The position numbers and the translations under genes are program-made. From Haliscomenobacter sp. (GTDB taxonomy: Bacteria; Bacteroidota; Bacteroidia; Chitinophagales; Saprospiraceae), in the NCBI RefSeq assembly GCF_016718685.1, contig NZ_JADKCX010000008.1, positions 1-64,000 on the forward strand: a stretch of DNA of 64,000 nucleotides. Direction: 5' to 3'. Shown here in pieces: positions 9,352 to 19,092 of the stretch. The stretch's first letter is position 1, and each line of letters starts with the position of its first letter. The notes beneath the pieces were generated by a model. It worked only from the letters and a program-made list of their open reading frames with translations, was not told the origin of the DNA and did no database searches.

Positions 9352-10025
9352 TCCAAATTGAAAATTTGAGTAAAAATTACGGCTCAAAAAAGGTGTTGAA
9401 ACAAATCAACTTCGAGTTGGAACCTGGAAAGGTATACGGCATGGTGGGCGAAAATGGCGCGGGCAAAACCACTTTGTTCAAGTGTATTGCGGGCCTGGAG
9501 GATTGTTCCGGTAGCATCAGTAGTCCTTATTCGATTTTGAAAAATCAGCTGGGCTTTTTACCAACCAATCCTTATTTTTTGCCCAAAATCACCGGATCGG
9601 AATATTTGCAATTGTTGTGCAATGCCCGCAATATTCCGCTGAATAATTTTGCAGAAAAAAACATCTTCGATTTGCCCTTGGCACAGTACGCGGAAACTTA
9701 CTCGACAGGGATGAAAAAGAAACTGGCGCTCACTGGCATTTTGCTGCAAAAGAACGATTTTTTTATCCTGGATGAACCCTTCAACGGTGTTGACATCCAA
9801 AGCAATATGCTCATTACGGCGATTATCGAGCGATTAAAAGTAGCACAAAAAACCATCCTGATTTCCTCACATATTTTTTCCACCTTGAACGATACCTGTG
9901 ACCAAATCTACGTATTGCGGGGAGGTGAAATTGCTCAAAAGGTAGAAAAGCAGGATTTTCAACAACTGGATGAAGAAATGCGGCAATTTGTACTGGGCGA
10001 TAAGATTGAATCGTTTCATTTTTAA
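9348..10025 (+). CDS. ABC transporter ATP-binding protein
   Basis: A 225-residue ATPase. It shows Walker A GENGAGKTT near residue 35, a Q-loop region GFLPTNPYF, a signature YSTGMKKKL (the variant form seen in ABC-2 type exporters), Walker B FFILDEPFNGVD and a switch His in LISSHIFS. The ATG at 9348 overlaps the stop of the permease gene and is chosen over upstream in-frame starts inside that gene. With the preceding permease it forms a two-gene exporter-type ABC system of unknown substrate. Confidence 0.9.
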   Translation: MIQIENLSKNYGSKKVLKQINFELEPGKVYGMVGENGAGKTTLFKCIAGLEDCSGSISSPYSILKNQLGFLPTNPYFLPKITGSEYLQLLCNARNIPLNNFAEKNIFDLPLAQYAETYSTGMKKKLALTGILLQKNDFFILDEPFNGVDIQSNMLITAIIERLKVAQKTILISSHIFSTLNDTCDQIYVLRGGEIAQKVEKQDFQQLDEEMRQFVLGDKIESFHF

Positions 10026-10078
10026 TCCAAGTACTGTAATTTTACATGGAATGAATAAGGTTGTACAACCAGGGCTCC

Positions 10079-10981
10079 ATGCAAATTCGCTCCATTGTTC
10101 AAGGCTTTTTTTACGGCAATTACTTTTATGGACTGTGTGCAGTAGCCCTGTCCATCGAAGCGACCTTGCAGCAGGAATATCCGCTGGCGGATTGGACTTA
10201 TTACCTGGCCGTTTTTGCCTTGACCACCTGGTTTTACACCTTACCTTACCTGTTGGATAAAACGCAAACCGTACCTGATTTAAGAGCAAGCTGGTATTTA
10301 AAACATAGGCCATTTGTACGGTGGAGCCAAGCCGTTTTGTTGTCAATCTGTTGCGGATATGCCCTTTATTTTGTGTTTACCTATGGCCGATACATGCTGC
10401 AAATGAGTGCGGTCCAATGGACCTTGAGCTTATCTATTCCCTTCCTGGGCGTTTGTTACTACGGCATCAGTTTTAATGAGCAGTACAACCTGCGCAAAAT
10501 CGGGGTGCTCAAGCCATTCATCATTGGCTTTTGTTGGGCGGGCATTTGCACTTTATATCCCGTTTTGTGGTTCAAAATTACGCATGAGCAGGATGGTGGA
10601 CTAGATGGGGTAGGTTATCGTTTATTCCTCAAAAATCTGATGTTTATTGCCTTGATCGGAATCATGTTCGACATCAAGGATTATGCCAGCGACGCTAGAC
10701 AAAGACTGAATACTTTTGTGGTTCAGCGGGGACTGCGGAATACGCTATTCAGCGTTTTACTCCCTTTGAGCATCATTGGCCTCGCTACTTTTTGGTGGTA
10801 CGGCTTTGCCCACAATTTTTCAATGATGAAAATTAGCCTTAATTCCTTGCCTTTTGTTGCAATGCTGTTTGCGGTGCAAGCCCTCAAAAAAAGGCGCTCC
10901 ATCCTGTACTATCTCATCGTAATCGATGGTTTATTGTTGGTCAAGGCCATCTGTGGCTCCATTGCTATGCTCTTTTTCTAG
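10079..10981 (+). CDS. Polytopic membrane protein resembling UbiA prenyltransferases
   Basis: A 300-residue protein with about eight hydrophobic helices. The pattern FDIKDYASDARQRLNT near residue 210 resembles the second Asp-rich motif of UbiA-type prenyltransferases (DxxDxxxD). The first Asp-rich motif (NDxxDxxxD) is not convincing; YLLDKTQTVPDLRAS and GISFNEQYN occupy that area. It may be a degenerate or divergent UbiA-fold enzyme. ATG 10079 is preferred to the TTG at 10061. It follows the ABC pair by about 50 bp on the same strand. Confidence 0.6.
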   Translation: MQIRSIVQGFFYGNYFYGLCAVALSIEATLQQEYPLADWTYYLAVFALTTWFYTLPYLLDKTQTVPDLRASWYLKHRPFVRWSQAVLLSICCGYALYFVFTYGRYMLQMSAVQWTLSLSIPFLGVCYYGISFNEQYNLRKIGVLKPFIIGFCWAGICTLYPVLWFKITHEQDGGLDGVGYRLFLKNLMFIALIGIMFDIKDYASDARQRLNTFVVQRGLRNTLFSVLLPLSIIGLATFWWYGFAHNFSMMKISLNSLPFVAMLFAVQALKKRRSILYYLIVIDGLLLVKAICGSIAMLFF

Positions 10982-11062
10982 GGGTTCCAGCGTTCCAGGT
11001 TCCAAAGTTCCAAGGTTTAGCGCCCGAACCCTGGAACTTTGGAACCTGGAACGCTGGAACCC
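10982..11062. repeat. Large inverted repeat of GTTCCA words
   Basis: Two 34-bp arms (10982-11015 and 11029-11062) are complementary with one mismatch around a 13-nt loop. Each arm contains four copies of GTTCCA spaced 7-8 nt apart. It begins right after the stop of the UbiA-like gene and ends 30 bp before the glycosyltransferase. A second member is at 32928-33060. Confidence 0.9.
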
Positions 11063-11077
11063 TCAAAATTAAATTTG

Positions 11078-11085
11078 TACTTTTG
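11078..11085 (+). promoter_or_regulatory. Possible -7 box before the glycosyltransferase
   Basis: TACTTTTG matches TAnnTTTG but lies only 7 bp before the start codon, implying a nearly leaderless transcript. No clear -33 box is seen. Confidence 0.35.
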
Positions 11086-11092
11086 CAGCCTT

Positions 11093-12396
11093 ATGAAAAA
11101 ATTCCTACTCATCACTTATTACTGGCCCCCAGCTGGTGGCGGCGGCGTAATGCGTTGGGTCAAAATGACCAAATACATCCGGCAGTACGGCTGGGAACCT
11201 GTGGTGTACACGCCCGAAAACGGAGAAACGGCTGCCTTTGATGAAAGCCTCGCCAAAGAAGTCGCTCCAGCTTTGCAGGTGGTCAAAACCCCGATATGGG
11301 AGCCTTACCAACTGTACAAGCAATTTTTGGGGCGGAAAAAAGAGGAAAAAATCTATTCGGGCTTCATCAACGAAGGCAAAAAAGAAAGTCTGGCCCAAAA
11401 GGTATCCGTCTTCATTCGGGGCAATTTTTTTATCCCCGATGCCCGCATGTTTTGGATCAAACCCTCGATCAAATACCTGACGAAATACTTAAAGGAGCAT
11501 CCGGTAGACGCCATCGTATCCACCGGGCCGCCGCACAGCATGCACCTGATTGCGGAAGGGGTACACAAAGCCACGGGTATTCCTTGGGTGGCCGATTTCC
11601 GGGATCCTTGGACCAATATCGATTTTTACAAAGACTTACGCCTCACTTCCTGGGCGGATGCACGCCACAAAGCACTAGAGCAAAGGTGCTGCGCAAGGCT
11701 TCACGGGTAGTGGCGGTTACCTGGCGTTCGCGGGACGAATTTGTAGAACTCTGTGGTCGAAAAGACATCGCCGTGATCCCGAATGGTTTTGACGATGCCG
11801 ATTTTGCACAAGCAGAAACATCCAAACTGGACGCCGAATTTTCGATTGCCCATATTGGCTCCATGAACAAGGATCGCAACCCCGAAGTGTTTTGGCAAGC
11901 GGTACAGGCCGCTATGGCCGCCGAGCCAGCATTGCAGCAAAAATTAAAAATTCGCCTGATTGGCCCGACCGATTTTTCGGTGCGCGAATCGGTGCAGAGA
12001 TATGGATTGGAAGCCAACACTGAGTTCATCGACTTTGTACCCCACTCAGAAGCCGTATTGTACCAGCAGCAATCTCAGGTGCTGCTCCTATTGATCAACA
12101 ACTCACCGAATGCCCGCACGATCATTCCAGGCAAATTGTACGAATACCTGGGATCGGGCCGCCCTTTGCTGGCCATTGGCCCCAAGGACAGCGACTCGGC
12201 GAAAGTGGTGGAATTGACCAAAGGTGGTGCGCTGCACAATTATGAAGATGTTGAAGGGCTAAAAAACAGCATTTTAGCGTTTTTTGCAACGTATCAAAAG
12301 GGAGAATTGAAGGGGAGTGCGGAAGGAATCCAGCAGTTTACCAGAAGGCATTTGGCGGGAGAGTTTGCTGGGCTTTTGGGGGAATTGACGAAATAG
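11093..12396 (+). CDS. Glycosyltransferase (GT4-like), frameshifted
   Basis: A 434-residue GT-B fold glycosyltransferase once one base is restored. The N-terminal donor-side half (KKFLLITYYWPPAGGGG, VSTGPPHSMHLIA, VADFRDPW) reads to about 11690. The C-terminal half (VIPNGFDDADF, IAHIGSMNKDRNPEVFW, PGKLYEYLGSGRPLLAIGP) reads in the next frame. Adding one A to the AAA run near 11686 joins them at ALEQKVLRKA. The KLYEYLGSGRP motif is the nucleotide-sugar-binding Glu region of family 4 enzymes. A role in exopolysaccharide or surface glycan synthesis is likely but the substrate is unknown. Confidence 0.85.
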
Positions 12397-12470
12397 TTTT
12401 GCTTTGTTTACTGGTTGAATTTCAGGTTTCGTCTTTGGTTTAAACATAAGGCCATTATTTGGAACAATGC

Positions 12471-12583
12471 CTCAGAGGTGTTTCTTAGATGCCTTAGATG
12501 GTTCAATACATCCCTAATTGGGTTCTGAAAATTTTAGCAATATTTAATTTGAACCATCTAAGACAACTAAGAAACACCTCAGG
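12471..12583. repeat. Inverted repeat of CTTAGATG words
   Basis: The arms at 12471-12506 and 12549-12583 pair over about 33 bp with small bulges. Each contains tandem CTTAGATG-type words with a 9-nt period. It lies between the convergent glycosyltransferase and PL22 genes. The same family recurs at 15548, 34590 and 39566. Confidence 0.85.
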
Positions 12584-12608
12584 AAGATTACCTTTTTAAG
12601 CTAGTTTT

Positions 12609-13808
12609 TTACAATTCCACCGCATAGATTTGACTCATCCCCTCAAAATTTGCCCGAAAAATCACCCATTTCCCATCCGGCGAAAAATGCACATTCGGCT
12701 CCAGCCGATAATCGTGCTGTTTCATGTTCACCAGTTTTTCGGATCTCAAATGCTCCTTTTCAGGATGAAAAAGGTAAATCCACATGCCGTCCTGCGCTTT
12801 TGCCACCTGGCCGGGGTTCCCACCATCGCCACAGAACAATTTTTGATCCCTGGAAATGTTGAAATGGATCGACCACTCATCGCGAACCATTTGATAGCGG
12901 GTTTGTTGGCCATCCGCCACGCGGTATCCGGCCAGGTAGAAGGTCTCTCCACGTGGGATTTGTAAGTCGTACCAGATGGTTTTGCCGTCCCAGCTCCAGA
13001 ATTCATGGCCCGCAATTTCGCGCGCTACCGTGCGGGTGTGGATTTTTTGGATCACTTTGGTCTTGAGGTTGATGTTCCAGATGCGGTCTACCTTGTGCCA
13101 AGGCCCTTCGTGGCAAAACATGAGAATATTGGGATCGGTGACTGAAAATTGGATGTGTCCCAACCAGGTATTTTCGCTGTGGATTTTTTCTATGGCCCCG
13201 GTTTTTAGGTTGATGGTGAACAGGGTATGGAGGATTCTGGCGTCAAAAATCCGGTCGAAATATTCACCCTTGGCAGGATAGAGTTTATAAATGGAATCTT
13301 TGGCAGGCGCGGCCCAGCTGCCCGCCAGTAAGGTTTCATCCGCATTTAGGGTCGTAATTGATCCTTTAAAATCGGGTGGGAAAACACAAACCAGGCGGGT
13401 GCTGGCCCAGTCAATATGGGTGGCAAACACACTGTCTTTGACTTGATAAAAAACTTCACGGTGGATTTTTCCTACAATTTCCCCGGCTTTGCGGGTCAGC
13501 TTGTGGGTCAATTGGGTATGCGCCATCGTTTTTAAATTGAGCGCGTACAACTGTGGGCCGCGATAATAAATCATCAGGTCCGCTTTGCCGTCCGGCGTTT
13601 TGAGGAAGGGATTGTTGTGGAAATAAAAACTCTCATTGGGCAGGTCGATGGGCGTGAGCCGTTTGATGAGGTGGCCAGTGCTGCGATCGATCCATTCGGC
13701 GGGCATGGGTTTTTGGGAACCGGTTTCCAGGGTGGGGATTTGGGCTGTCAGTGGTAGGATGGTTGACCATGCCATCATGATTATGGCTATAAAATGGCTT
13801 GTTTTCAT
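12609..13808 (-). CDS. ogl: Oligogalacturonate lyase (PL22) with signal peptide
   Basis: A 399-residue secreted seven-bladed propeller of the oligogalacturonate lyase family, which cleaves pectin-derived unsaturated digalacturonates. Support includes the conserved CHEGPWHKVDRIW segment near residue 235, H- and W-rich propeller strands (GHEFWSWDGKTIWYD) and a C-terminal EPNVHFSPDGKWVIF blade. The family usually coordinates Mn2+ through His residues in such loops. The signal peptide spans residues 1-22. It is convergent with the glycosyltransferase and divergent from the GH51 gene, which fits a pectin/arabinan theme. Confidence 0.85.
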   Translation of the reverse strand: MKTSHFIAIIMMAWSTILPLTAQIPTLETGSQKPMPAEWIDRSTGHLIKRLTPIDLPNESFYFHNNPFLKTPDGKADLMIYYRGPQLYALNLKTMAHTQLTHKLTRKAGEIVGKIHREVFYQVKDSVFATHIDWASTRLVCVFPPDFKGSITTLNADETLLAGSWAAPAKDSIYKLYPAKGEYFDRIFDARILHTLFTINLKTGAIEKIHSENTWLGHIQFSVTDPNILMFCHEGPWHKVDRIWNINLKTKVIQKIHTRTVAREIAGHEFWSWDGKTIWYDLQIPRGETFYLAGYRVADGQQTRYQMVRDEWSIHFNISRDQKLFCGDGGNPGQVAKAQDGMWIYLFHPEKEHLRSEKLVNMKQHDYRLEPNVHFSPDGKWVIFRANFEGMSQIYAVEL

Positions 13809-14005
13809 GTGATCGGAGATTTTGAAAAGGGAGGTTTAAAAGTAACACAATGTCTGGATATAACTATCTTCGGCTCTACTGTTGCACAGCCTGTAAGGGT
13901 CGATTGTTGTCCAAGGGCCTCCCCTTTTTTCAAAATCCTCCCAAATTTTTTGCCACTTTCCCTTTAAAAGTTATTTTTACAATTATTCTTACGTAAACGT
14001 AAACA

Positions 14006-15542
14006 ATGAAAAACCTACATCTGACGCTGCTGCTGACTTTAAGCAGCCTTTGTGTGTACGCCCAAAACCAGGCCGTACTCAATGCCGACCTCGGCAAACA
14101 CACCATTAGCAAGCACATTTACGGCCATTTTTCCGAACACCTGGGCCGGTGCATCTACGATGGGATTTACGTGGGAGAGAATAATCCCAAAATCCCTACG
14201 GTAGATGGAGTGCGCAAAGACGTGATCGACGCTTTGATCAAACTCAAAATACCCAACCTGCGCTGGCCAGGTGGTTGTTTTGCCGATACTTACCACTGGA
14301 AAGACGGCATTGGCCCCCTCGCCAATCGCCCCACGATTGTCAATACCTGGTGGGGGAATGTAACTGAGAACAACAGTTTTGGTACCCACGACTTTTTGAA
14401 CTTGTGTGAAAAGCTGGGCACCGAACCCTACCTGTCTGGAAACGTAGGCAGTGGCACGGTTCAGGAATTGGCCGATTGGGTGCAGTACACCAATTTTGAC
14501 GGAGTCAGCCCCATGTCCAAATTGCGGAAGGAAAATGGCCGTGAAAAACCCTGGAAAGTCCGCTTTTTGGGGCTTGGGCAACGAAGCCTGGGGTTGTGGT
14601 GGCAACATGAAGCCCGAATACTATGCCAACATTTACCGCCAATACGCCACCTTTATGACTTCAACGGGCAATACGCGCCTGTACAAAATCGCCTCTGGTG
14701 CCAGCGATGCAGATTACAACTGGACGGAGGTCTTGATGCGCGATATTCCCCACAATATGCTCGATGCCGTCGCACTGCACCATTATTCCGTCATCGATTG
14801 GAATAAAAAAGGGCCCTCTACTACCTTTTCTGAAGATCAGTACTTCACCACCATGCAGCGGGCCTACCAAATGGAAGAACTGGTTACCCGCCACAGCAAC
14901 ATCATGGACAAGTACGATCCCAACAAACGTGTAGACTTGATCGTGGATGAATGGGGTGGCTGGTACGACGTAGAACCAGGTACCAACGGCGCGTTTTTGT
15001 ACCAACAAAATACCATGCGCGACGCCGTGCTGGCGGGCATGACCCTGAACATTTTCCAAAACCATTGCGATCGCGTGAAAATGGCCAACTTGGCTCAAAT
15101 CGTCAACGTACTGCAAGCGGTGATCCTGACCAAAGAGGAAAAAATGATCCTGACGCCAACTTACCACGTGATGGAAATGTACAATGTGCATCAGGAGGCT
15201 ACGATGTTGCCTTTGACGATTCAGACGAACCAGTACAAACTGGACAATCGCCAATTGCCTGCCTTGACTTGTTCTGCTTCCAAAAACAAGGAGGGGGTCA
15301 CTCACATCTCACTGACCAATATCCACGCCCGGGAAGCTCAGGAAATCACCATTGATTTGCGCGGTGCCAAGTACGCAAGTGTAAATGGTCGGGTGTTGAC
15401 AGCGCCTACTTTGCAGGATCACAATACTTTTGAAAATCCTGAAAAAATCAAACCTGCTGCGTACAATGGTGCAACCTTGAGTGGCGGGCAGTTGAAAGTG
15501 AAAGTACCGCCATTTTCAGTGGTTGTACTGGCCTTGAAATAA
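14006..15542 (+). CDS. Alpha-L-arabinofuranosidase (GH51), frameshifted
   Basis: A secreted enzyme of 511 residues after correction that removes arabinofuranosyl groups from arabinan or arabinoxylan. The first part (signal peptide, IYGHFSEHLGRCIYDG, LRWPGGCFADTYHW) reads to about 14565 and the second from WGLGNEAWGCGG. Removing one T from the TTTTT run at 14564-14568 joins them. The catalytic acid/base Glu lies in GNEAWG and the nucleophile Glu in VDEWGGWYD. The 199-bp divergent gap to the PL22 gene may hold shared regulation. The frameshift falls in a homopolymer next to an intact active site, so the gene is probably functional. Confidence 0.92.
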
Positions 15543-15547
15543 AACCT

Positions 15548-15648
15548 ACTTAGGTGCCTCTTAGATGTCTTAGATGGTGAAAAAGAGAAAAAACCTGCGC
15601 AACAGGATATTATTTCACCATCTAAGACATCTAAGGGGCACCTCAGGT
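15548..15648. repeat. Inverted repeat of CTTAGATG words
   Basis: The arms at 15548-15583 and 15613-15648 are complementary over about 34 bp around an A-rich/GC loop. The arm is built from TTAGGTGC, CTTAGATGT and CTTAGATGG units. It starts 5 bp after the GH51 stop, so it may end or stabilise that transcript. Confidence 0.88.
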
Positions 15649-15743
15649 AAATACGGTATATAAATAAAAATTGAAACACACAGGAGAGTACAAGTAGGAT
15701 TTTATAGGAGAAAGCAGTTACTTTAGTCCGTAAACTGCACGCA

Positions 15744-17117
15744 ATGTCTACCAAACCCAAACATCCCGAATTATCTGAACGTTTCAACGCGGATGAACCC
15801 CGCGTGGACTGGCACGATGCCACCCTCTGGTGGATTCGCCAAAAACGGGATAAAGCCGCACATACTCTCTACGAAGACTGGGAAAGCTTACGCAATACCG
15901 CCTCCGCCATCAAGGACAATGTACTGGGTAACCTTGCGGACTACCTCGAATCCTTTGAGCGCCAAGCCACTACCAACGGCGCCATCGTACACTGGGCAGC
16001 CGATGCAGCAGAACACAACCAAATCGTACTTTCCCTACTGCAACAAGCGGGGGCCAAGCGCATGGTCAAGTCCAAATCCATGCTCACCGAAGAGTGCCAC
16101 CTCAATGAATACCTAACGGAAAATGGCATTGAAGTAGTCGATACCGACCTGGGCGAACGCATTGTGCAACTGGCCGATGAACCTCCCAGCCATATCGTGA
16201 TGCCCTGCATCCATTGGAAAAAAGAAGAAATTGGTGAATTGTTCCACCAGCACCTGGGCACACCCAAAGGCAATGCCGATCCGCAATTGTTGACCGAAGC
16301 TGCTCGTCAGCACTTGCGCGACAAGTTCCTCAGTCGCCGGGTGGCACTGACCGGGGTCAATTTTGCCGTAGCCGAAACCGGAGAATTCGTGGTGTGTACC
16401 AACGAAGGCAACGCAGACATGGGCGTTCACCTCGCCGATGTACACATTGCCTGCATGGGCATCGAAAAAATCATTCCTCGCCGGGAGCACCTGGGCGTAT
16501 TTTTGCGCCTTTTGGCCCGCAGCGCCACCGGGCAACCGATCACTACCTATTCCAGCCATTTCAAAAGTCCGAGAAAAGGTGCCCAGTTGCACATCGTACT
16601 GGTAGACAATGGCCGAAGCCAGCAGTTGGGTCGCGAAGCCTTTCGCAACTCCCTCAAATGCATCCGTTGTGGGGCTTGTATGAATACTTGCCCTGTGTAT
16701 CGCCGCAGCGGAGGGCATTCGTACCACAACGCTGTTGCCGGGCCTATCGGTGCCATCTTGGCCCCCAACCTCGACATGAGCAAAAACGCGGATCTGCCTT
16801 TTGCTTCCACCCTCTGTGGTTCCTGCTCCAACGTTTGTCCGGTCAAGATCAACATCCACGAACAACTGTACGAATGGCGTCAGGAATTGACCCGGCAGGG
16901 CAAAGTGGATTTTGGCAAAAAAATGGGCCTCAAAATGATGTCCACGGTGTTGTCCAGTCCAATGGTGTACCGGAGTATGGGTAAGATGGGGCGTTGGACC
17001 ATGCGCGTTATGCCTGGAATGGTCAGCAATTCCTTCAATCCCTGGTTCAAACAACGCGAAATGCCCGCAGCGCCTAAAGAATCGTTCCGGGATTGGTATT
17101 TGAAAAACCGCAGTTAA
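15744..17117 (+). CDS. lutB: LutB, iron-sulfur subunit of L-lactate oxidation
   Basis: A 457-residue cytoplasmic Fe-S protein of the LutABC lactate utilisation system. An N-terminal LUD domain (about residues 70-300) is followed by two 4Fe-4S motifs, CIRCGACMNTCPVY near residue 310 and CGSCSNVCPVKI near residue 360. The C-terminal helical tail is typical. lutC follows by 11 bp. No lutA lies upstream: the preceding gene is a GH51 glycosidase separated by a hairpin. LutA must therefore be elsewhere or absent. Confidence 0.93.
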   Translation: MSTKPKHPELSERFNADEPRVDWHDATLWWIRQKRDKAAHTLYEDWESLRNTASAIKDNVLGNLADYLESFERQATTNGAIVHWAADAAEHNQIVLSLLQQAGAKRMVKSKSMLTEECHLNEYLTENGIEVVDTDLGERIVQLADEPPSHIVMPCIHWKKEEIGELFHQHLGTPKGNADPQLLTEAARQHLRDKFLSRRVALTGVNFAVAETGEFVVCTNEGNADMGVHLADVHIACMGIEKIIPRREHLGVFLRLLARSATGQPITTYSSHFKSPRKGAQLHIVLVDNGRSQQLGREAFRNSLKCIRCGACMNTCPVYRRSGGHSYHNAVAGPIGAILAPNLDMSKNADLPFASTLCGSCSNVCPVKINIHEQLYEWRQELTRQGKVDFGKKMGLKMMSTVLSSPMVYRSMGKMGRWTMRVMPGMVSNSFNPWFKQREMPAAPKESFRDWYLKNRS

Positions 17118-17128
17118 ACTGTAGCAAT

Positions 17129-17719
17129 ATGTCCGTTCGAGATCAAATATTGGCCAAAGTGCGGGCCAACCAGCCTGTAGATGAACGCCCCTTACCGGAT
17201 TTGACTTCCTTTCCGGTGCGGACGAGCGAGGTCTTGGATCAATTTATGACCGTGTTGAGTACCATTGGTGGTAAACCTGTGCGGGTAGCAGATTATGCGG
17301 AGATTGCGGCTTATCTGCACGAACATCCTTACCCCGGGCGCATCATCAGTTCCATTCCCGCCTTGCAACACCTGGCCGAACCTATTCCCGAAAATGCTGA
17401 CCCACATGAGCTGGAGAATGTAGAACTGGCCATCATCACCGGAACCTTTGGGGTGGCGGAAAACTCGGCCATTTGGGTGACGGAGGCCAATTACCAACAA
17501 CGAGTAGTGCCCTTTATTTGCCAACACCTGGCCATTGTCCTGCCAATGGATGCCCTCGTTGCCAATATGCATCAGGCGTATGAACGTTTGCAGGGCCAGG
17601 AGTATGGTTTTGGGGTGTTTATTGCAGGACCGTCCAAAACTGCGGATATTGAGCAGTCCTTGGTCTTGGGTGCGCATGGTGCAAGGACGATGACGGTGTT
17701 TTTGTTAGAGCATGTTTAA
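17129..17719 (+). CDS. lutC: LutC, LUD-domain subunit of L-lactate oxidation
   Basis: A 196-residue LUD-domain protein (YkgG type). The motifs LAIITGTFGVAENSAIW and FGVFIAGPSKTADIEQSLVLG are diagnostic of LutC. The ATG at 17129, 11 bp after lutB, is chosen over an upstream in-frame start inside lutB. It is the last gene of the lutBC unit. The partner lutA is not in this window. Confidence 0.93.
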   Translation: MSVRDQILAKVRANQPVDERPLPDLTSFPVRTSEVLDQFMTVLSTIGGKPVRVADYAEIAAYLHEHPYPGRIISSIPALQHLAEPIPENADPHELENVELAIITGTFGVAENSAIWVTEANYQQRVVPFICQHLAIVLPMDALVANMHQAYERLQGQEYGFGVFIAGPSKTADIEQSLVLGAHGARTMTVFLLEHV

Positions 17720-17808
17720 AATTTTTTGTTTTGCACAAATGGGGATTTGCGCACACTTTCCCAAAATCCATTTTTTTGCTTATCTTTATCCCCACAAGTA
17801 CCACCTAA

Positions 17809-19092
17809 ATGAGAACCCCTCTTCCACACCTTTCTTTTCCGACTGGCACCTCGGCCAACGCCTCCTCTTCAACGAGCGGGGCGATGAGCAGCAACTGGCC
17901 CTGCAATGGCTCCATGAGACCATTGTCCAGGAGCAGGCCGATGCCTTGATCCTGGCAGGGGATGTATTTGACAATGGCAATCCACCCCATCCGGCGCGGA
18001 AGTTGTACTATAATTTTTTGACCAATTTGTTGCACACCACTTGCCGGCACATAGTCATTATTGGGGGCAATCACGATTCGCCGGGTATGCTGGACGCGCC
18101 CCGCGAACTATTGGAATACCTCAACATTCGGGTGGTAGGTGCCGCTTCCGAAAACCTCGAACAAGACTGTTTGTTACTCCACAATACAGCAGGTGAACTG
18201 GAGGCAGTCATAGCCGCCATTCCCTTCTTGCGCGACCGCGATCTTTCGCCGAGTGTGAGTGGTGAAACAACGCTTGACCGGATTCAACGCATCCAAACCG
18301 GGATTCGCCAACGCTACCAGGACATGGGTGCCTTGCTGGAGCCTTACCGCGCCCAAAACGTGCCCATTCTGGCAACCGGGCACTTGTACGCCCAAGGCGC
18401 CCAAGCCTCCGACAAACAAGACAACATCTACATTGGCAACACTGAAAACCTGGATGTTGACACCCTGCCTGATCTGTTTTCCTATGTGGCCCTCGGGCAC
18501 ATCCATCGCCCGCAAGCCGTCGCCGGAAACCAGCGGGTGCGGTATTCCGGCTCGCTCATCCCCCTGAGTTTTAGTGAAACCAAAGATGAAAAAGGTGTAT
18601 TGCCTGGAATTTGAGGGACACACCCTGCGTGAAGTCCGTTTTTTACCCGCACCCACTTTTCGCCGCCTCAAAACCATTCAAGGTACTTTGGCCGAAGTAG
18701 AAGATAAACTGCAAATTTTTGGCAACAAAGAGCGCGAAGCGCTGCCAGCCTGGGTAGAAGTCATTGTACAATCCCCAACTTTTATTCCCCAACTCGATAG
18801 CCACTTGCGCACTCTGGTCAAGGAACTACCCATGGAAATCCTCAAAATTCGCCTCGAACGCCAATACCAGGCCCTCGACGAACAATTGGATGCCGTGGTA
18901 GAATCCCTGGAATCCCTGGATGTCCTCGAAGTTTTTCGCAAACGGGCCGAAAAAGACCAGCGCAGCGAAGAGGAATGGACCGAATTGGAAGCTACCTTTC
19001 GAGAATTAGTGGAAGGTTTGAATAGCCCTAGAACCCGGTCCCAGCGAAGTTGCCGGCTATTCCTTTCACTCTTCACTTTTCACTCAACATGA
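17809..19092 (+). CDS. sbcD: SbcD/Mre11-like nuclease subunit, frameshifted
   Basis: The nuclease subunit of the SbcCD double-strand break processing complex. Phosphoesterase motifs are visible: SDWHLGQRLLF, LILAGDVFDNGNP, IVIIGGNHDSPGML, ATGHLYAQG and VALGHIHRPQ, which hold the Mn-binding Asp, His and Asn residues. The usual opening (M-x-LHTSDWHLG) is broken: an ATG at 17809 reads out of frame with SDWHLG, so at least one indel lies at 17815-17850. A second, one extra base near 18595, splits the C-terminal domain (VYCLEFEGHTLREV). The stop overlaps the sbcC start by 4 bp. I regard it as intact in the real genome. Confidence 0.85.

Noticed and set aside
10982..11062. The GTTCCA hairpin as a simple intrinsic terminator
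   Set aside because: The stem is far longer than needed and no U-tract follows; the repeated-word structure and recurrence elsewhere point to a repeat family, though it may also affect transcription.
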